Shown here: positions 40,101 through 51,288 of the stretch, piece after piece
How the letters are laid out: each line of letters starts with the position of its first letter
Numbering within the stretch: the first letter of the stretch is position 1
Origin: Ptychodera flava
Taxonomy: Eukaryota; Hemichordata; Enteropneusta; Ptychoderidae
Assembly (NCBI RefSeq): GCF_041260155.1
Contig: NC_091931.1
Span: 31,089,041-31,153,040, forward strand
Direction of reading: 5' to 3'
DNA: 64,000 nt
Notes under the pieces: generated by a model
The model's database searches: none
Told to the model about the DNA's origin: nothing
The model's input: the letters and a program-made list of their open reading frames with translations, nothing else
Position numbers and translations under genes: made by a program

Positions 40101-43100
40101 CCTGTACTATTTCTATCGTTTTCGTAAAAAATCTTGCAAGTTATAAATAGCGAAAATAGCGTTTCCGGGGTTAGTGACCACAAAGCTAGCACATATGTAA
40201 AAATCATCCTTGGTGAACATCATATTTAAAGAATCAAGGTTTTCAGAGGCTTTCAAATGTTCAATTCTTGGTTGAAATGTGATATAAGGGACATGTTTTA
40301 ATATGCCTCACTGGTTTTAACCAACTTGACCTGATGATGACATATGAACTTTGTTGGATAGGGGTCAATTTCAAGTTTCTCTGATCTCTAGGGCAATGGA
40401 AAGATAAACGCTAAGAAACAGATGGGACAGAATGTATGAATGTGCATAATAAGTGGTTCATTTAGTCTTTGTATTGTAACCTTGATGCATATGAGGAGAT
40501 AGGAAATGAATACCTCAAGTTTGATACTGTGTGTCTATCTTCAGAGAGGCCACTCAAAGATGCCAGAGGGTTGGTAACTGTTGGTAGAACAAAATCATCG
40601 TCTTCTTGCTGTGGAAAAATACAAGCCAGAACAACAGAGTGTCAATCAAAAACTTAACAGTAACTGGCATACTACTGCAGAGAAGAGCATTATACTCCCT
40701 TCACACTGTATGTTATGTCCATGCCAGAAACAGATGTGAAAACTCAGGGGTAGAAACGGTGAATAACTGTCGCTCAATACAAAATAAGTAAAGTATTCCA
40801 TGTTCTCATCATGTGATGAAAGGTAGAAAGGAGTGCTTTGCACATTGCAGTAGAGGAAAAAAGTGAAAACATCGAGGGAAGAAAACAAATCAGTAGTGAG
40901 AAATTGTGTACCTGTTGTTTTTTCAGCTCGGCTTTCAGTGTGTCCATCTGTTTTGTGGTTTTGCCTAGCTCTTCCTGAAAATTTTTCAGCTTGTCAACCT
41001 GATTTAAAGGTGATACAAAAAAGAATAAAACTTTAATTTGGGTTTTTCTGTTCTGGTTCAAATGTAACATTAACTGAGGTGCTTGGAACATAAGGGTGCT
41101 CTGTACAATGGTGACATAGCTCTGCAAATACACGCAATCTGAAGAGAAATCTGGTCTTCTTTTTAAACACCAATTCAGTTTCATCTGCTCTTAGTTTATG
41201 ACAAACTGTTTTGCTGTCTCTTTGCAAAATAACCACTGCAATACATAACCAAATATTCTTCTTGTATTATTTGCTTGTTTGGGATCTTTCTCTTGCATTC
41301 GCAAAGTTGGATCATTCCACTTGAAAGAAAACAGGGGTGTGCAGGGGTGAAATGGTGATGCTGACAAACCTGTTGCTGCATGTCACTCTTCATTGCATCG
41401 AGATCACTGTGGACTCTATTGGTGAGATCCAGTTGAATTGAACTACTGGCTCTGATCTGACTGCCAATGCCTTGATCACCACCACCTAGAGAAATGACAG
41501 CACAGCTTGACACATCAATGAATGGGATCAAACCACAGATGCAAACATATCGTCATGTGATTTAAATACATATGGAAAGCCAAACTGTTTGATGGATTTC
41601 AGCCTCTAGCCAATGACCCATTTATAAGTCAGTTGTTTCAAGAAACGTGTTTGATAATGACGGTGGTTTGAACTTCTTCTTGAAGCAATAACAACAGGCA
41701 TCAATGATTTTTGTGAATTATTGTGAAAGACTGAGCACGGACTATGCAGAAAACGTACAGTGTTTCCGCAATCTAGAGTACATCACAGTCTCTCCAGGGA
41801 CAAAGTCACTGACCATGGATAGCATCATACATACTAAATAAACATAATGTACTGAAGACGTAAATCAAATACATATCATGTAAATAGACATTCAAAATTC
41901 AAATATTTGGAAGTTTAGAACTACCACTGCGCAAATATGTAAAAATTAATGCTGTATTTTATGTCAGTTGAAAATTGTTTCTCCTTTGAGAGAAACAGCC
42001 AGCCAGAGAAGGTAAGCGCTCACACTCAATCTTTGCTTTCCTGCGTATTTTAATCCCATGAATCGATTCGTTTTTAGAGTAATGTGATAAGTAACCTCAT
42101 CTTGTAAGAAATCACTGTGTTGAAATACACAACAGCAGCCTGTGTACTACATAATGTACTGTAAATATAACTGTTTGCTCAGATTGTCAGAATATCAACA
42201 ACGCTATGTAAACTTTTACAAGACTCCAAATTACCGGATCATTTGTCCATGAGAGTGTGGTTAGCAGAAAGCTCATCATCAGAAAAAGAAAATAGCAACA
42301 TAGCACAAAGTTCTGACAAAACAAATGTCTTACAGTATCATCCAGTGTAATCCCTTATAGCCCTGGTCAAACATTTAAAATATTACTGGGAGTTCTGTGT
42401 ACACTTCACTTTGCCACTCTAATGTAACTCAAATCCCTGTCACCACAAAACAGTCAAGTTTATTTTAAAATAAATTTTAAGGGAAACTTGATTATTTATA
42501 AGTCAATTCAGTAAATAGACAATCTGCAGATATTAAATAGTTAAATGTTGAAATATTTCACTTACCAAGGCAGTAGCTTTTAGTATAGTTTTACAAATCT
42601 TATTTCACTTATCATTATTTTTAAAATTTTGCATATATATGGTCTGTTAATCATTCCGAGAATTTGTGTTTTATTATATCAAAGGTAAGTTGCAAACTCG
42701 ATATGAAAATCCATTTTCTAAAGAGTGTCTCTTGGGATATTTTCCCAACCAGGTTATTAAGCCACTTCACTGCAAGTTATTTTCAAACACAGAGCACTTG
42801 TCACAGTTTTCAACCAAAAAAAACAGACTCATTCTGGGTTTTTTCAATGTGGTGAGTGCAATCAGCAGAAAAACAGGACAAGTCCAGTGACTACTTTGTC
42901 TCTGGTAGAGTTTATGGCAATCTTGTGTTGGAAAGTTGCCAACAATACTCCATGCCGTTAATGGCCTAAAACAGGTTAAATGGTACTAGCCATCAGATTG
43001 TCCCACGGGTATACTGTGTGATTGTGGTCACTTGCTGGACAAAACTTCTTCAAAATTATGCGACAAATCAAAGACAATAAAGGTTCCCCTCTATTGTCTG

Positions 43101-44247
43101 TGGCCAAACTCTTGTGTGAAATGCTGCCTCCTTTATCAAAATGTAAAAAAGTACAAAACATGTAAAAACTATCAATTTACTCAATATTTTTTTTCCCTTA
43201 CATTTTTTAAGAATATGATGCAGGGGAAATTTTTTTGTTTTGTTAAAATTTTCAGAAAACACGATCCTACGACATAATGACCCAAATTACAAACTCTGTG
43301 ACTTACCAGTTGTTATAGGTAAGATCATACAGATAGCACATACCGATCCATGGTTTAAAGACTGGCCATAAATTTAGTGCTGACATTCTTACGTGCAATG
43401 TTTCAGTACCAGCCAATAGTGGCAGAAATAGCCTATAGGTTCATATTTAGGCCGGCCTGTTATAAATGCCTCATGTTCCCATTACAGTTACCGACTTTAA
43501 GCTGTGGCCTTATTTTACAGGCACAAGCTTGCGAGCTGAATAGATCTGCAGGAAATGCAATACCAGATAATCATTTGATCCTTTGGCGTGAACAAAATAG
43601 GCCGATTCAGCACGATCCACAACCGTGACTGTCTTATGAATGCTGGTATGTGTAATGTTATTGGTTTTTAATGGTTGGTAGGATCGAGAATTCTGTATTT
43701 AGCTTGCAATTAGTATGAAGAGAACAGAGATATGAGGGAATGATTTTTTTAAGATTTGAGGACTCCCAAATAAACGCACCGATGCACTCAAAAACAGAAT
43801 AATGACAAGAAATGCGTGTTAAAACATGTTTGCCGAGGTTGAACAACTTTACGTTTTAATTTAAATTCGCCGTCGTCAACGGAGGAAATTCCACTTTTGC
43901 GTTGAATGTGATGGAATATATGAAACGTAAATAAAGCCGGGGAGAAATATTGAAGATCTAAATACAGAAAACACGTCTAGTTGAATTTGTCGTGCAGCAA
44001 CAAAATAATGACAATAAGGGGACTCACCAGTCGGTAGGCTGCCAGCGTTGTTTGCATCGATGGAAACATCGCTTGTCAGGTCAGGCAAACTGCTCGACGA
44101 TTGTAGTCTTTGGCCTATTATTTCCAATTGTCTAATTTGTTCGCCATAGTCTACGCTGGACTGACGTTTCTTAGATTTGGACGGTGTCTGTTTGCCAGTG
44201 GAAGGTGTCGTACTCTCATTTAACGAAGCCGGGGCAGCAGTCGCCAT
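22183..44247 (-). CDS. CCDC158: Long coiled-coil protein, CCDC158-like (23 exons)
   Basis: Exons read on the minus strand: 44247-44028, 41485-41370, 40998-40912, 40608-40514, 37119-37063, 36973-36767, 36180-36111, 35788-35679, 35127-35037, 34467-34151, 32831-32721, 31819-31585, 30688-30491, 29883-29019, 28556-28444, 28001-27843, 27487-27395, 27128-26802, 26482-26298, 25602-25418, 24539-24204, 23909-23803, 22280-22183; about 1460 codons against about 1110 in human CCDC158. Shared blocks include RRHFRLSIEDLQTKL, RKESIGQERMINQLQNTL, QIESLTERSSNARKQAASLK, EREQNKKLWIRD, VTAKRSQIDTLQSKI, RLRLKHQLELK and DLKRLLSEMRTLI. The protein is nearly all heptad coiled coil, with a Ser/Thr/Gln-rich part (exons 18-21) and a Lys-rich stretch. 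The molecular role of the family is poorly known. The 57-nt fifth exon is chosen by phase and splice signals. All phases agree except the last junction: exon 22 ends in phase 0 but the conserved reading of the last exon needs phase 1. Confidence 0.88.
22406..22631. mobile_element. MITE with TTAACCCTTTGAG inverted ends
   Basis: TTAACCCTTTGAG at 22406-22418 is exactly inverted as CTCAAAGGGTTAA at 22619-22631. The interior of about 200 bases is AT-rich and non-coding. It lies in the last intron of the CCDC158-like gene. Confidence 0.75.
23091..23789 (+). mobile_element. Element family A, copy 2
   Basis: Begins AAGTCATCGTTGATGACACA like copy 1 and ends with a diverged CCG-GACGGTGTCCG-GGGGACT hairpin. 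It contains about three ~150-bp internal units with GGCCGCCTGGCGGCC palindromes and a CACG/GGAC-rich run before the hairpin. Its right end lies only about 13 bases from the splice donor of exon 22 of the CCDC158-like gene. Confidence 0.7.
25080..25345. repeat. Short-period repeat of CCAGGACTTTCAAGGA type
   Basis: Repeated blocks of TTTCCAGGACTTTCCAGGA and CAAGGACTTTCAAGACTTTCC, which on the minus strand read as a (S)WKVLE-like peptide pattern. Low-complexity repeat in an intron of the CCDC158-like gene, not a gene. Confidence 0.6.
28835..28928 (+). repeat. Short palindromic repeat family C, copy 2
   Basis: Same order of blocks as copy 1 (CACCCCCGATTCCCTGTGAA ... ACCATGGTAGTGAAAAGGTG). It lies in the intron between exons 14 and 15 of the CCDC158-like gene, about 90 bases downstream of the exon 14 donor. 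Confidence 0.65.
29019..29883 (-). other. CCDC158: Exon 14 of the CCDC158-like gene, longest exon (865 nt)
   Basis: A single uninterrupted 288-codon exon from IEKIEKEERSRAEQRIQE to RARDAVDGK. It is entirely charged heptad repeat and carries much of the central rod. The acceptor follows CTGTGACAG and the donor is GTAAGCC. Listed separately because the neighbouring exons are mostly 60-330 nt. Confidence 0.85.
30726..31057 (+). repeat. Repeat family E, copy 2
   Basis: Starts TTAAGGTAATATTCACCTTG and ends with a rough inverse (GAGGTGCATTCAATCTTAA). The interior matches 17860-18160 in block order. MITE-like. In the intron between exons 12 and 13 of the CCDC158-like gene. Confidence 0.6.
36370..36632 (+). 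repeat. Foldback repeat family D, copy 2
   Basis: Shares TGTTATTGTTGACATTTGAA and the tail GAGTAGAACAAGAAACTGTC with copies 1 and 3. The two halves are mutually inverted around about 36470. In the intron between exons 6 and 7 of the CCDC158-like gene. Confidence 0.6.
37120..40513 (-). other. Large intron (exons 4-5) of the CCDC158-like gene
   Basis: About 3.4 kb with no recognised exon. It holds the 594-bp foldback element at 39625-40218 and a small direct duplication of TCTTGACAGACGGAAG near 39505-39535. Everything else is AT-rich and I see nothing in it. Confidence 0.5.
39612..40231. mobile_element. 594-bp foldback element with 13-bp flanking direct repeats
   Basis: The arms, about 39625-39880 and 39970-40218, are mutually inverted over roughly 240 bases with scattered differences, around a loop of about 100 bases. 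Outer ends read GTTCAACAAGGATGATTTTT and its inverse. ATCATATTTAAAG occurs directly at both borders (39612-39624 and 40219-40231), which looks like a target-site duplication. Non-coding. Confidence 0.8.
41486..44027 (-). other. First intron of the CCDC158-like gene
   Basis: About 2.5 kb between the first two coding exons. I see no exon, RNA gene or clear repeat in it; it is AT-rich with short chance open frames. Confidence 0.45.
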
Positions 44248-46041
44248 TTTCAGTGACCCGGGGTCATCACTTGACTGACAACAACGTTACGGAAGCACCT
44301 GCTGAATGTAGTCACTTTACGTGGAGTCGCATCAAAATACAAGACCTTGTGCATCAGCAAGTATTAATGAACATTATATACAAGGCTGGAATGATGAAAA
44401 CAAATACAAATGTTGTAATATCCCTGAAACACTCCGTCAGTGGCAATGTTTACATGGCATTAAACGTTCGCATGAGCGCATGCGTGTTATTTTCAAAAAG
44501 TTTTCCTCTCTCCAACTCTGGCCAATCGGTGGCGCGGTTCGGTGTGTGGGTCTTTGGCGTTTGTGCAAAGCTGCACCCAAGGCAGCGGAAAGATGAGGAG
44601 GATGGGAGGGAGGACAATAAAGTTAAAATATATATCAAAGAAACAGTCACCTAACTTTTGATTATCATTAAAAAAATCATTTAAAAATGAAAAATGAATA
44701 AAAATAAAAATAAAAATAAGCCGAAATGGTCAGTACTGAGCAAAAATAATCGCCAGAAAAGTAAAACAGACGAAAAATTATCAAGTAAAAAAATCATAAA
44801 GAACGCTCGGAGAAGTAATAAAAACGACGCGAACTAAGAAACGACATTAGCAATTTTTAATAAAAATCACATATAATAATAAAACCCAGTAAATAAAAGA
44901 CCTATCAAACCGTGTTTTGAAACATTCAACTTCGTTTGAGAGCGACTCTCTAATAGCAATAATGGATTCCATAGGAAGGGTGCACAAACAGAGAATGCTC
45001 TCTGACCATTAGACTTAATAAAATTGCCTTTGGTGGCACAATATATAACTTGTCAGCGAACCATTGGTTTCTGGCTGGAACATCTTCACCTGACATATAG
45101 GCCTAATGTAATATTGAGTCCGTCAGGTACAATTCTTGACTCTATTGCGAGCTTTAATCGGAAATCAATGAAGTCGATTAACACAAGTGTGATGATATGG
45201 TCAAATTCGAGAGATCGACGATTAATATTGTCAATGTTTTATTTCTGTCTATCAGCTAATTGGGAGTTCTCAATTTACTCCTTATATCTACCTGGTATTC
45301 GGCTTGTCATTTTTCGTTATTATGTTTGTAATATAAAACATATCATTTTATAAACATAGCGACTTACGTGCCCAAATTAACAAATATTCAGCATCAGACA
45401 CTGCCCGCTTACACCCTGTCGCTGAAAGATGTGTATAGTAGAAGAGGGTGTACATGCATGGGTTGGACCTTGGATGTGATACTTCCATAACCGTTTTCTC
45501 GCGTTTGCGAGCTTTGAAAATGGGTTGTTGGGTGTGGTATAATAGTCTAAGATTCTACATAAATACTGAAGAGAGTTTCAGAAATTCAATCTCTGATCAC
45601 TCTAAACAGTGACACAGAGAGAATGCAGCTCATCCCTCAGTTCTAAGTTCGGTTACTATGCATGATGTAAAATTAAACTTTATAATAATAACATAGTGGT
45701 CATATAAGTTACATCAGGCATAGTTTACAGTGTGTTGTATCAGGTCATACACCCGGGTCATACAGTGTTTATTTCACTCAACAACAAAACGGCTTCATGA
45801 AACACTTGCCCGTTTTCTCTTACTGTAGCGCATCGTTTCGCCCCAGGCTGCTGTGACGATAACGGTGCAAGCGCGTCGATTTCGATTGCGTGTCAGCAGG
45901 CGTATATTCGACGAGAAAGATTGCGTTCTGGAACTGGTGTTCTGAATACACGCTACAACGCTGGACAACTGAAACGCGTTAGAAACTCCCTTATACTTTA
46001 GTAAGGATACGACGATATAACACACATCATTCGTTCAGAAA
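44248..46041. other. Divergent intergenic region
   Basis: Lies between the start codons of the CCDC158-like gene (minus) and the small gene (plus) and should contain both promoters. A very A-rich stretch of AAAATAAAAATA type lies near 44660-44720. No gene recognised. Confidence 0.5.
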
Positions 46042-47370
46042 ATGGCGTCATCATCAGACCGAATTGCTCCGTACTTGTCCACCACATCAAAAAGCATTTC
46101 ATTTTCTCTCTCGTCGCAAAGCAGCGGTGGGGGAGACGACCGTGTTCCTCTCCCAAAGCAATGGACGCTGGTCAAGGAGTGCTACATGGAAAGACGGGAA
46201 CCCTGGGAGGTAAGCTGCCAACAGAGTTACATGTAGTTGTGTTGGCGTGCTGTCAGTAGACTAAGTTTTCATATTGACCATTCATGCACACACCCTTCCT
46301 ACTTACTATCTAGATAAAATATATGCAACATGAGAAAGGAGGCGTACACAAGAAAGAAGGGTACTGCCGTTCTCAGCAATATCTTCTAACGTAGAATACA
46401 TACCAAACAAACTGGAAAAAATCCTGTGGTTGATACAATGAATAATGAACAAGATTTAGAGTACATCCACAGATGCTTCGACGCGTTGTAGTATATTGTA
46501 AACAAAAAGTCTGGGTATTGAGGGTTTCGTAAACTCGCTCCATACGCTGTAAAGTTGAAAAGTACCATAATGAGTAAAAGAACTCAATATGAACAAGATT
46601 AACAGTACATCTAAAAAATCTACATATATATAAAATTAAATGACACGCTAGAAATAAGCACACATAGAAATGGTGAGTGTTAATTTGTATTCACTGTAGT
46701 AATAGTTGTAGTAGAAGAAACTAATATAATGTACAGAGGTTGTACGCCTGGAAGATTTTATCAGACACGACAAGAATATACTTCGGACTGAAAAAAAAAT
46801 ATGGAAAAAGCTAACTTTACTTGTTTTTTTGTATCTTTTCATGAATGCATTTGTAGACCTGGCGGTCAAGTGTAAAACATCAAATTGCAAACCTCGGGAG
46901 GAAACTGGTGAGTTGTTAGGTCGTGTTATATTCTATACTAAGTGTAGTAAATGGGTATAAACTATATAGTTCATTGTATGATGGGCAATTGTGTCACTGG
47001 GCATAGAGATCCCACTACATGCCATGGGTTTGATTCAAGTACAGCACTGGGTTTGAGAAGACGATTTTAGACATAATTATAAATCTATTAATAATTATTA
47101 CATATTGACATAGTGACAAAGTGATATGTCAGCGAATGCAGAATTCCCCTGTTTTCCTACTCAAAGTAATGTAACATTATTTTTCACCGACTTGAACACG
47201 GAGCTATCTAACCAATTTACTCTGGTTACTTTCGGTTCCAGAACCAGTCATTGGTGGAATTCACCGATCTGAATTCAATAATGCCACCCGAAGCAGGTGA
47301 TGCCCAGACAATGGCATCGGCTGGCGACGATAACAACAACTCCGCTAGCACAGAGGAAGTGAAGAGTTGA
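46042..47370 (+). CDS. Unrecognised small protein, three exons, about 115 residues
   Basis: Exons 46042-46209 (56 codons), 46857-46907 (17 codons) and 47242-47370 (42 codons and stop) have good donors (GTAAGC, GTGAGT) and acceptors, and all three are whole-codon exons. The protein has a Ser-rich start (STTSKSISFSLSSQSS), then a tightly packed, probably conserved core PLPKQWTLVKECYMERREPW continuing into TWRSSVKHQIANLGRKL, then an acidic/polar tail ending STEEVKS. No signal peptide or membrane segment. I do not recognise the family and give no function. The core pattern with Trp residues and a basic amphipathic segment suggests a helical interaction domain. A poly(A) signal follows 137 bases after the stop. 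Confidence 0.62.
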
Positions 47371-49037
47371 CGCAAAAATACCGGCATATAATCTCTCAAG
47401 AACACAAAGCCATCAATAGTTTGCTAAAGGTTTCACAAAAATTACAATTTTTAGGCTACTAGCTGTTTTTGTTGACATTTGGAGAATTCTAGGAATACAA
47501 ACATAAAATAAATCTTACAGATACCATAGCGATGGTACTATTATTGAATGAGTAACACGCAAGACGGAGCCCCGAAAATTTTACTAGAACAATAGTGAAA
47601 GAGTGGCATGAGTCTGCGCACAGTAGTCGTACTCGCAACACCACGAATATTTTTCTTTCAAAATGCTAGGTCACCTTTTTTGGACAATTCCTTACCAAAT
47701 TCTATGACGTTACGATGAGGGTGTACATGAATATCGGAGGAACACTAGCTGTCACTTTTCATGATAATTGCATTTATTGTACATTAAACAAACGGATTTT
47801 CTTATTTTGTCTAACTAGAGAATATTCAAATACAGAAAATGATAACCAAACACACCAAGTTGTGTAGGCCTACAATATGCCATATTATTGTTGGTGACAA
47901 AGAAACTCTGGTCCGGACTCGAACTCGGCTGTCAACAATAATATGAATATTACATGTAATAGGCATATTATACGTGCTCTGTTCATGGGTTGAACATTAG
48001 GAAATCCCACATAATTTGGAGAGTAGGATAAATACAAAAATAAACGAAAATACACCAAAGATGCAGAAAATGGAGCTGTAATGAATTGGAATACGTCTCG
48101 GGGACAAATTTCAGACACTCAACCTTTTTAATACAATCCTTTGCTAGCCTATTACTTGTGTGGATACATTTTGAAGCCTGTTGGGTAAATACAATCTTCT
48201 CCGTCTTGTTTTTGTGAAAATTTTTGAGTTTCAAATATCAGTAAGTTTTCAATACCGGTAATTCGTTTCTCTTATTCAAAAACTTTGCTTAGCGACCCCT
48301 GATATGTGTTTCTTTATCACGCAAGGGAATGGTTTAAAGCTGTGGGGAAGGGCCCGGGTTCTTTTACATCGGACGTCTACTTCAGATGTAAACCGTACTC
48401 GCAATAGTTAACAACAAAAACGTAACTATTTTCAACTGTTTAACTGTTTACGGAGAACACTAGTGCTATAGACTGTACAGAAAGGGTATCAATCATTACC
48501 ATCCTACATGGAGTATGGAATTGTAAGAAAATACACGGTGACTTCCGCTTTCCCTAAATGACGAGAAAAGAAACTGGGCTATTGGTTCAAAAATAAGGAA
48601 TGAACATGAATGCAATTGGCTAAAAGTTTTACAAGGTTATGCATTGAACTACTTCGGATCCTATCCAAACACAAGGTAGTTAAAAATGTTACAAAAAACA
48701 ACAAGAGCAACAACAAGTGATAGTCAATGATTTCACAATTGTTCACATTCATAGTTTCCGTGACGAAACTATGGCTGGAACCTCAAACTTTCTTTTTTGA
48801 GGCAAGTCTTTCCCCTTTAATGGACATTGTCGTTCTTTACGTGCATACCCAAAATTGCGAGATATGCAAATCACACGTCTTAATTGAATATTACGGACTT
48901 TATCAGGTGCGGACAAGCGTTCAGCTGCACTGGGAAAGGTGCGCACTCGATGACACGACAATTCTAAGCAGCAAATCCAACTCATGGTTTTTTAAATCTC
49001 TTGGTAACCGAGTATTTAAACACGGCGCTAATACAGA
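47371..49037. other. Intergenic region before the forkhead gene
   Basis: Contains the 3' UTR of the small gene and upstream sequence of the forkhead gene. No other gene is supported; several chance open frames without domains were set aside. Confidence 0.45.
47507..47512 (+). terminator. Candidate poly(A) signal, small gene
   Basis: AATAAA 137 bases after the stop codon at 47370. Confidence 0.5.
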
Positions 49038-49919
49038 ATGGTGGACGGGACGTGTTGGGTGGACAGTATTCTTGATAAGCTGGACAACTATTCCACTCAC
49101 ATACACAAGGAAGCCAGGCCACCATACAGTTACGTTGTTTTGACTATCATGGCCATTCGATCAAAACCCGACAAGATGATCAGCTTGCAGGGTATCTACG
49201 AATTCGTCGAGACCAATTTTCCTTACTATCGGAATAACAAGCACCACTGGAGGAACTCGGTCAGACAAAATCTTTCACTGAACGAACACTTCGTGAGGGT
49301 GGAATATAACGGTGACGGCTGCATGGGAGGAGGCAACCTCTGGGCATTGAAAGAAGGATGGGAGGTCATGTTTGACGAGGGTAGCGGCGGTTTCAGAAAA
49401 AGGAGGAGACGCAGAAATGTCCGGCACTTCGGAAAGGCATTGTGCAGACGACCAGAAACAATAATCGCCTGGAGAAGCCCGCTCTGTGACGAACATCGCG
49501 GTTTTTCAAACCAGTCAAGATCCTGCGAAGAAACATTTTCCTGCTACAATGGACAGTTTCACGACAATACTCCTTCCTATGAACTTGAAAAGCGTGATTG
49601 CAATTTCATAGTGAGGACTAATCATCAGGGATTCCTTGCCGGACGGAACAACCAATCTTTTCCGTCACTTGACCAAACGTTATCACCGAATACAACTCTC
49701 AATGATCCAACAATAGACGCTAGTTCAGCAATGATTCATTGCCGGCAATGTCGGTCGCCATCATGTCTATGCACCGTGCACAGTGAACATCTACGAGACA
49801 TGACAGCCTGGAGTGCGCATCAGCAGTACTTGCTTGAATCTCCCGGACAACAGACTCCGATTGGGAACTATGGTAACGATTGTCAAGACTTGCAATCTTC
49901 AGCAGATTTACACTGGTAA
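49038..49919 (+). CDS. Divergent forkhead (Fox) transcription factor, single exon
   Basis: An intact 293-codon frame. The forkhead domain spans about residues 26-120: ARPPYSYVVLTIMAIRS, then wing-helix residues ISLQGIYEFVETNFPYY, then recognition helix HHWRNSVRQNLSLNEHF, then GGNLWALKEGWEVMF and a basic GGFRKRRRRR end typical of the nuclear localisation edge of Fox domains. Fox proteins bind DNA as nuclear transcription regulators. Most families have NSIRHNLSLN; here the His that contacts the DNA bases is Gln77. The remainder (120-293) is polar, Ser/Asn-rich, with no recognised domain. It has a CXXC-SPSC-C-like cysteine run (HCRQCRSPSCLC, about residues 234-245). An N-terminal WVDSIL weakly recalls an EH1 repressor motif. 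The subfamily is unclear (FoxD/E/Q-like by overall look). ATG at 49038 is the first in frame; an upstream exon is possible but not needed. Confidence 0.9.
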   Translation: MVDGTCWVDSILDKLDNYSTHIHKEARPPYSYVVLTIMAIRSKPDKMISLQGIYEFVETNFPYYRNNKHHWRNSVRQNLSLNEHFVRVEYNGDGCMGGGNLWALKEGWEVMFDEGSGGFRKRRRRRNVRHFGKALCRRPETIIAWRSPLCDEHRGFSNQSRSCEETFSCYNGQFHDNTPSYELEKRDCNFIVRTNHQGFLAGRNNQSFPSLDQTLSPNTTLNDPTIDASSAMIHCRQCRSPSCLCTVHSEHLRDMTAWSAHQQYLLESPGQQTPIGNYGNDCQDLQSSADLHW

Positions 49920-51049
49920 TGCTTTAAAAACGGCACTGCCCTTCATGACATCCAGTATGGACAAAATATTATTTATGATCTATTTTGTCCTGAAAACTCG
50001 TTGAGTAGAAATCCATAGAACACCAGAAGCAATCAGGAGTTATTCTGCTGAGAGATTTCCCTGGAATCAGGAACCTGTCCCCACATATCCTGGTATGACA
50101 TCGATATTCTGAGACACAAAACAAGACTGGTCTGATTTTTTAAACTATAACACATATTTAGTTGCTTAATTTTTCATGTATATTACGTGTTTGCAAGTGC
50201 AAATTTATTTATGTGAATTTCATCAGTCTTACAAGAAATAAAATAAGTACAAGTATTAAAATAAGGTTGTCACAGCGTCAAACGTTACTCTTCATTCTTG
50301 ATGCAGATTATTTGCAGTTTTAAAATCAAAATTGGCTAATATACTCAGACTGTATTCTTATATATCCTGGTGGCATTCTCCATTCAAATATATCAGCTAT
50401 GGTATTCTGGTAAACGTCAAGCTGAACAGATCATGTGTTCACACGAGCTCACTCTTGGTAAATATCCTAAAGTAATGTACACTCGCAATTGTCATGGAAA
50501 CACCGAAAATGGTATATTATGGCGTCTTATGTATAAATGACATTGAATTTGGATGCATTTCCAAAAGCGGGAAAATTTTGCAACGTTCTACCGGTAAGTT
50601 GATCACATCAGAGATGCGCAAGTATGGCAACGGTGCAACTTCTCACACTTTTCACATCCCTTAGGCATCACATCCGTATCTCCATCATATCATGTTTGTC
50701 ACCTTTGCTTGTCTGGCCTCTTTAGCATTGCATTCAACTTTAGGTTTGCATCATGTATGCATTGCATTCTGGTCGCATTATATGCGATCAGTCTTCAGAT
50801 GCGTTGCCGACGCGACGAGGATGTAATGTGATGCAATATTGGGGGATTCTTGAATCTGTACAATCATACAATCATTCTTTAGATGCAATGCTGATGTGAA
50901 ATAATGTGAGAGCTGCACTGTAGTGACACAATCACCAAGACATTTTCATAGGAAAGTTGAACTGTCCCCGTCCGTACAGAAACATACATAAACTTGCAAA
51001 CCAACATCACCCTTTCACAACTACGGTTTGGCCAAACTTCATAGTTTTT
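49920..51049. other. Forkhead 3' UTR and downstream intergenic sequence
   Basis: No gene. The AATAAA at 50237 is a likely transcript end. Between 50600 and 50950 a short motif like GATGCAATG/GCATTGCATC recurs in loose form, possibly a decayed repeat. Confidence 0.45.
50237..50242 (+). terminator. Candidate poly(A) signal, forkhead gene
   Basis: AATAAA about 320 bases after the stop codon. Confidence 0.5.
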
Positions 51050-51247
51050 AGTCCCCGCGGACGAAGTCCAGGGTAGGCTTACTTATAGATTGGGTTCCGT
51101 CCCTATGCATGCGACCGTCTGTCCACGCAGATATCTCAGACATGCCCGGCCCAATTTTTCAAACTTGGTACAAGGATAATATACGTCGATTTGTTTGGTG
51201 ATAGGATCTAACATAGCCGCAAGGCGACCATTTTCCTGAGATTTTTT
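51050..51247 (-). mobile_element. Element family A, copy 3 (reverse, truncated)
   Basis: Starts with AGTCCCCGCGGACGAAGTCC, the inverse of the copy 1 end, then TATAGATTGGGTTCCGTCC, also matching copy 1 in reverse. It continues through the start of one internal unit (GATTTGTTTGGTGATAGGAT), then loses similarity. Confidence 0.65.
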
Positions 51248-51288
51248 GTCTAGAACCGTCACTAAGAGCATAGGGAACCCAGACATCT

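Noticed and set aside
49013-49020. TATTTAAA as a TATA box for the forkhead gene
   Set aside because: It lies only 18 bases before the start codon, so transcription would start after the ATG.
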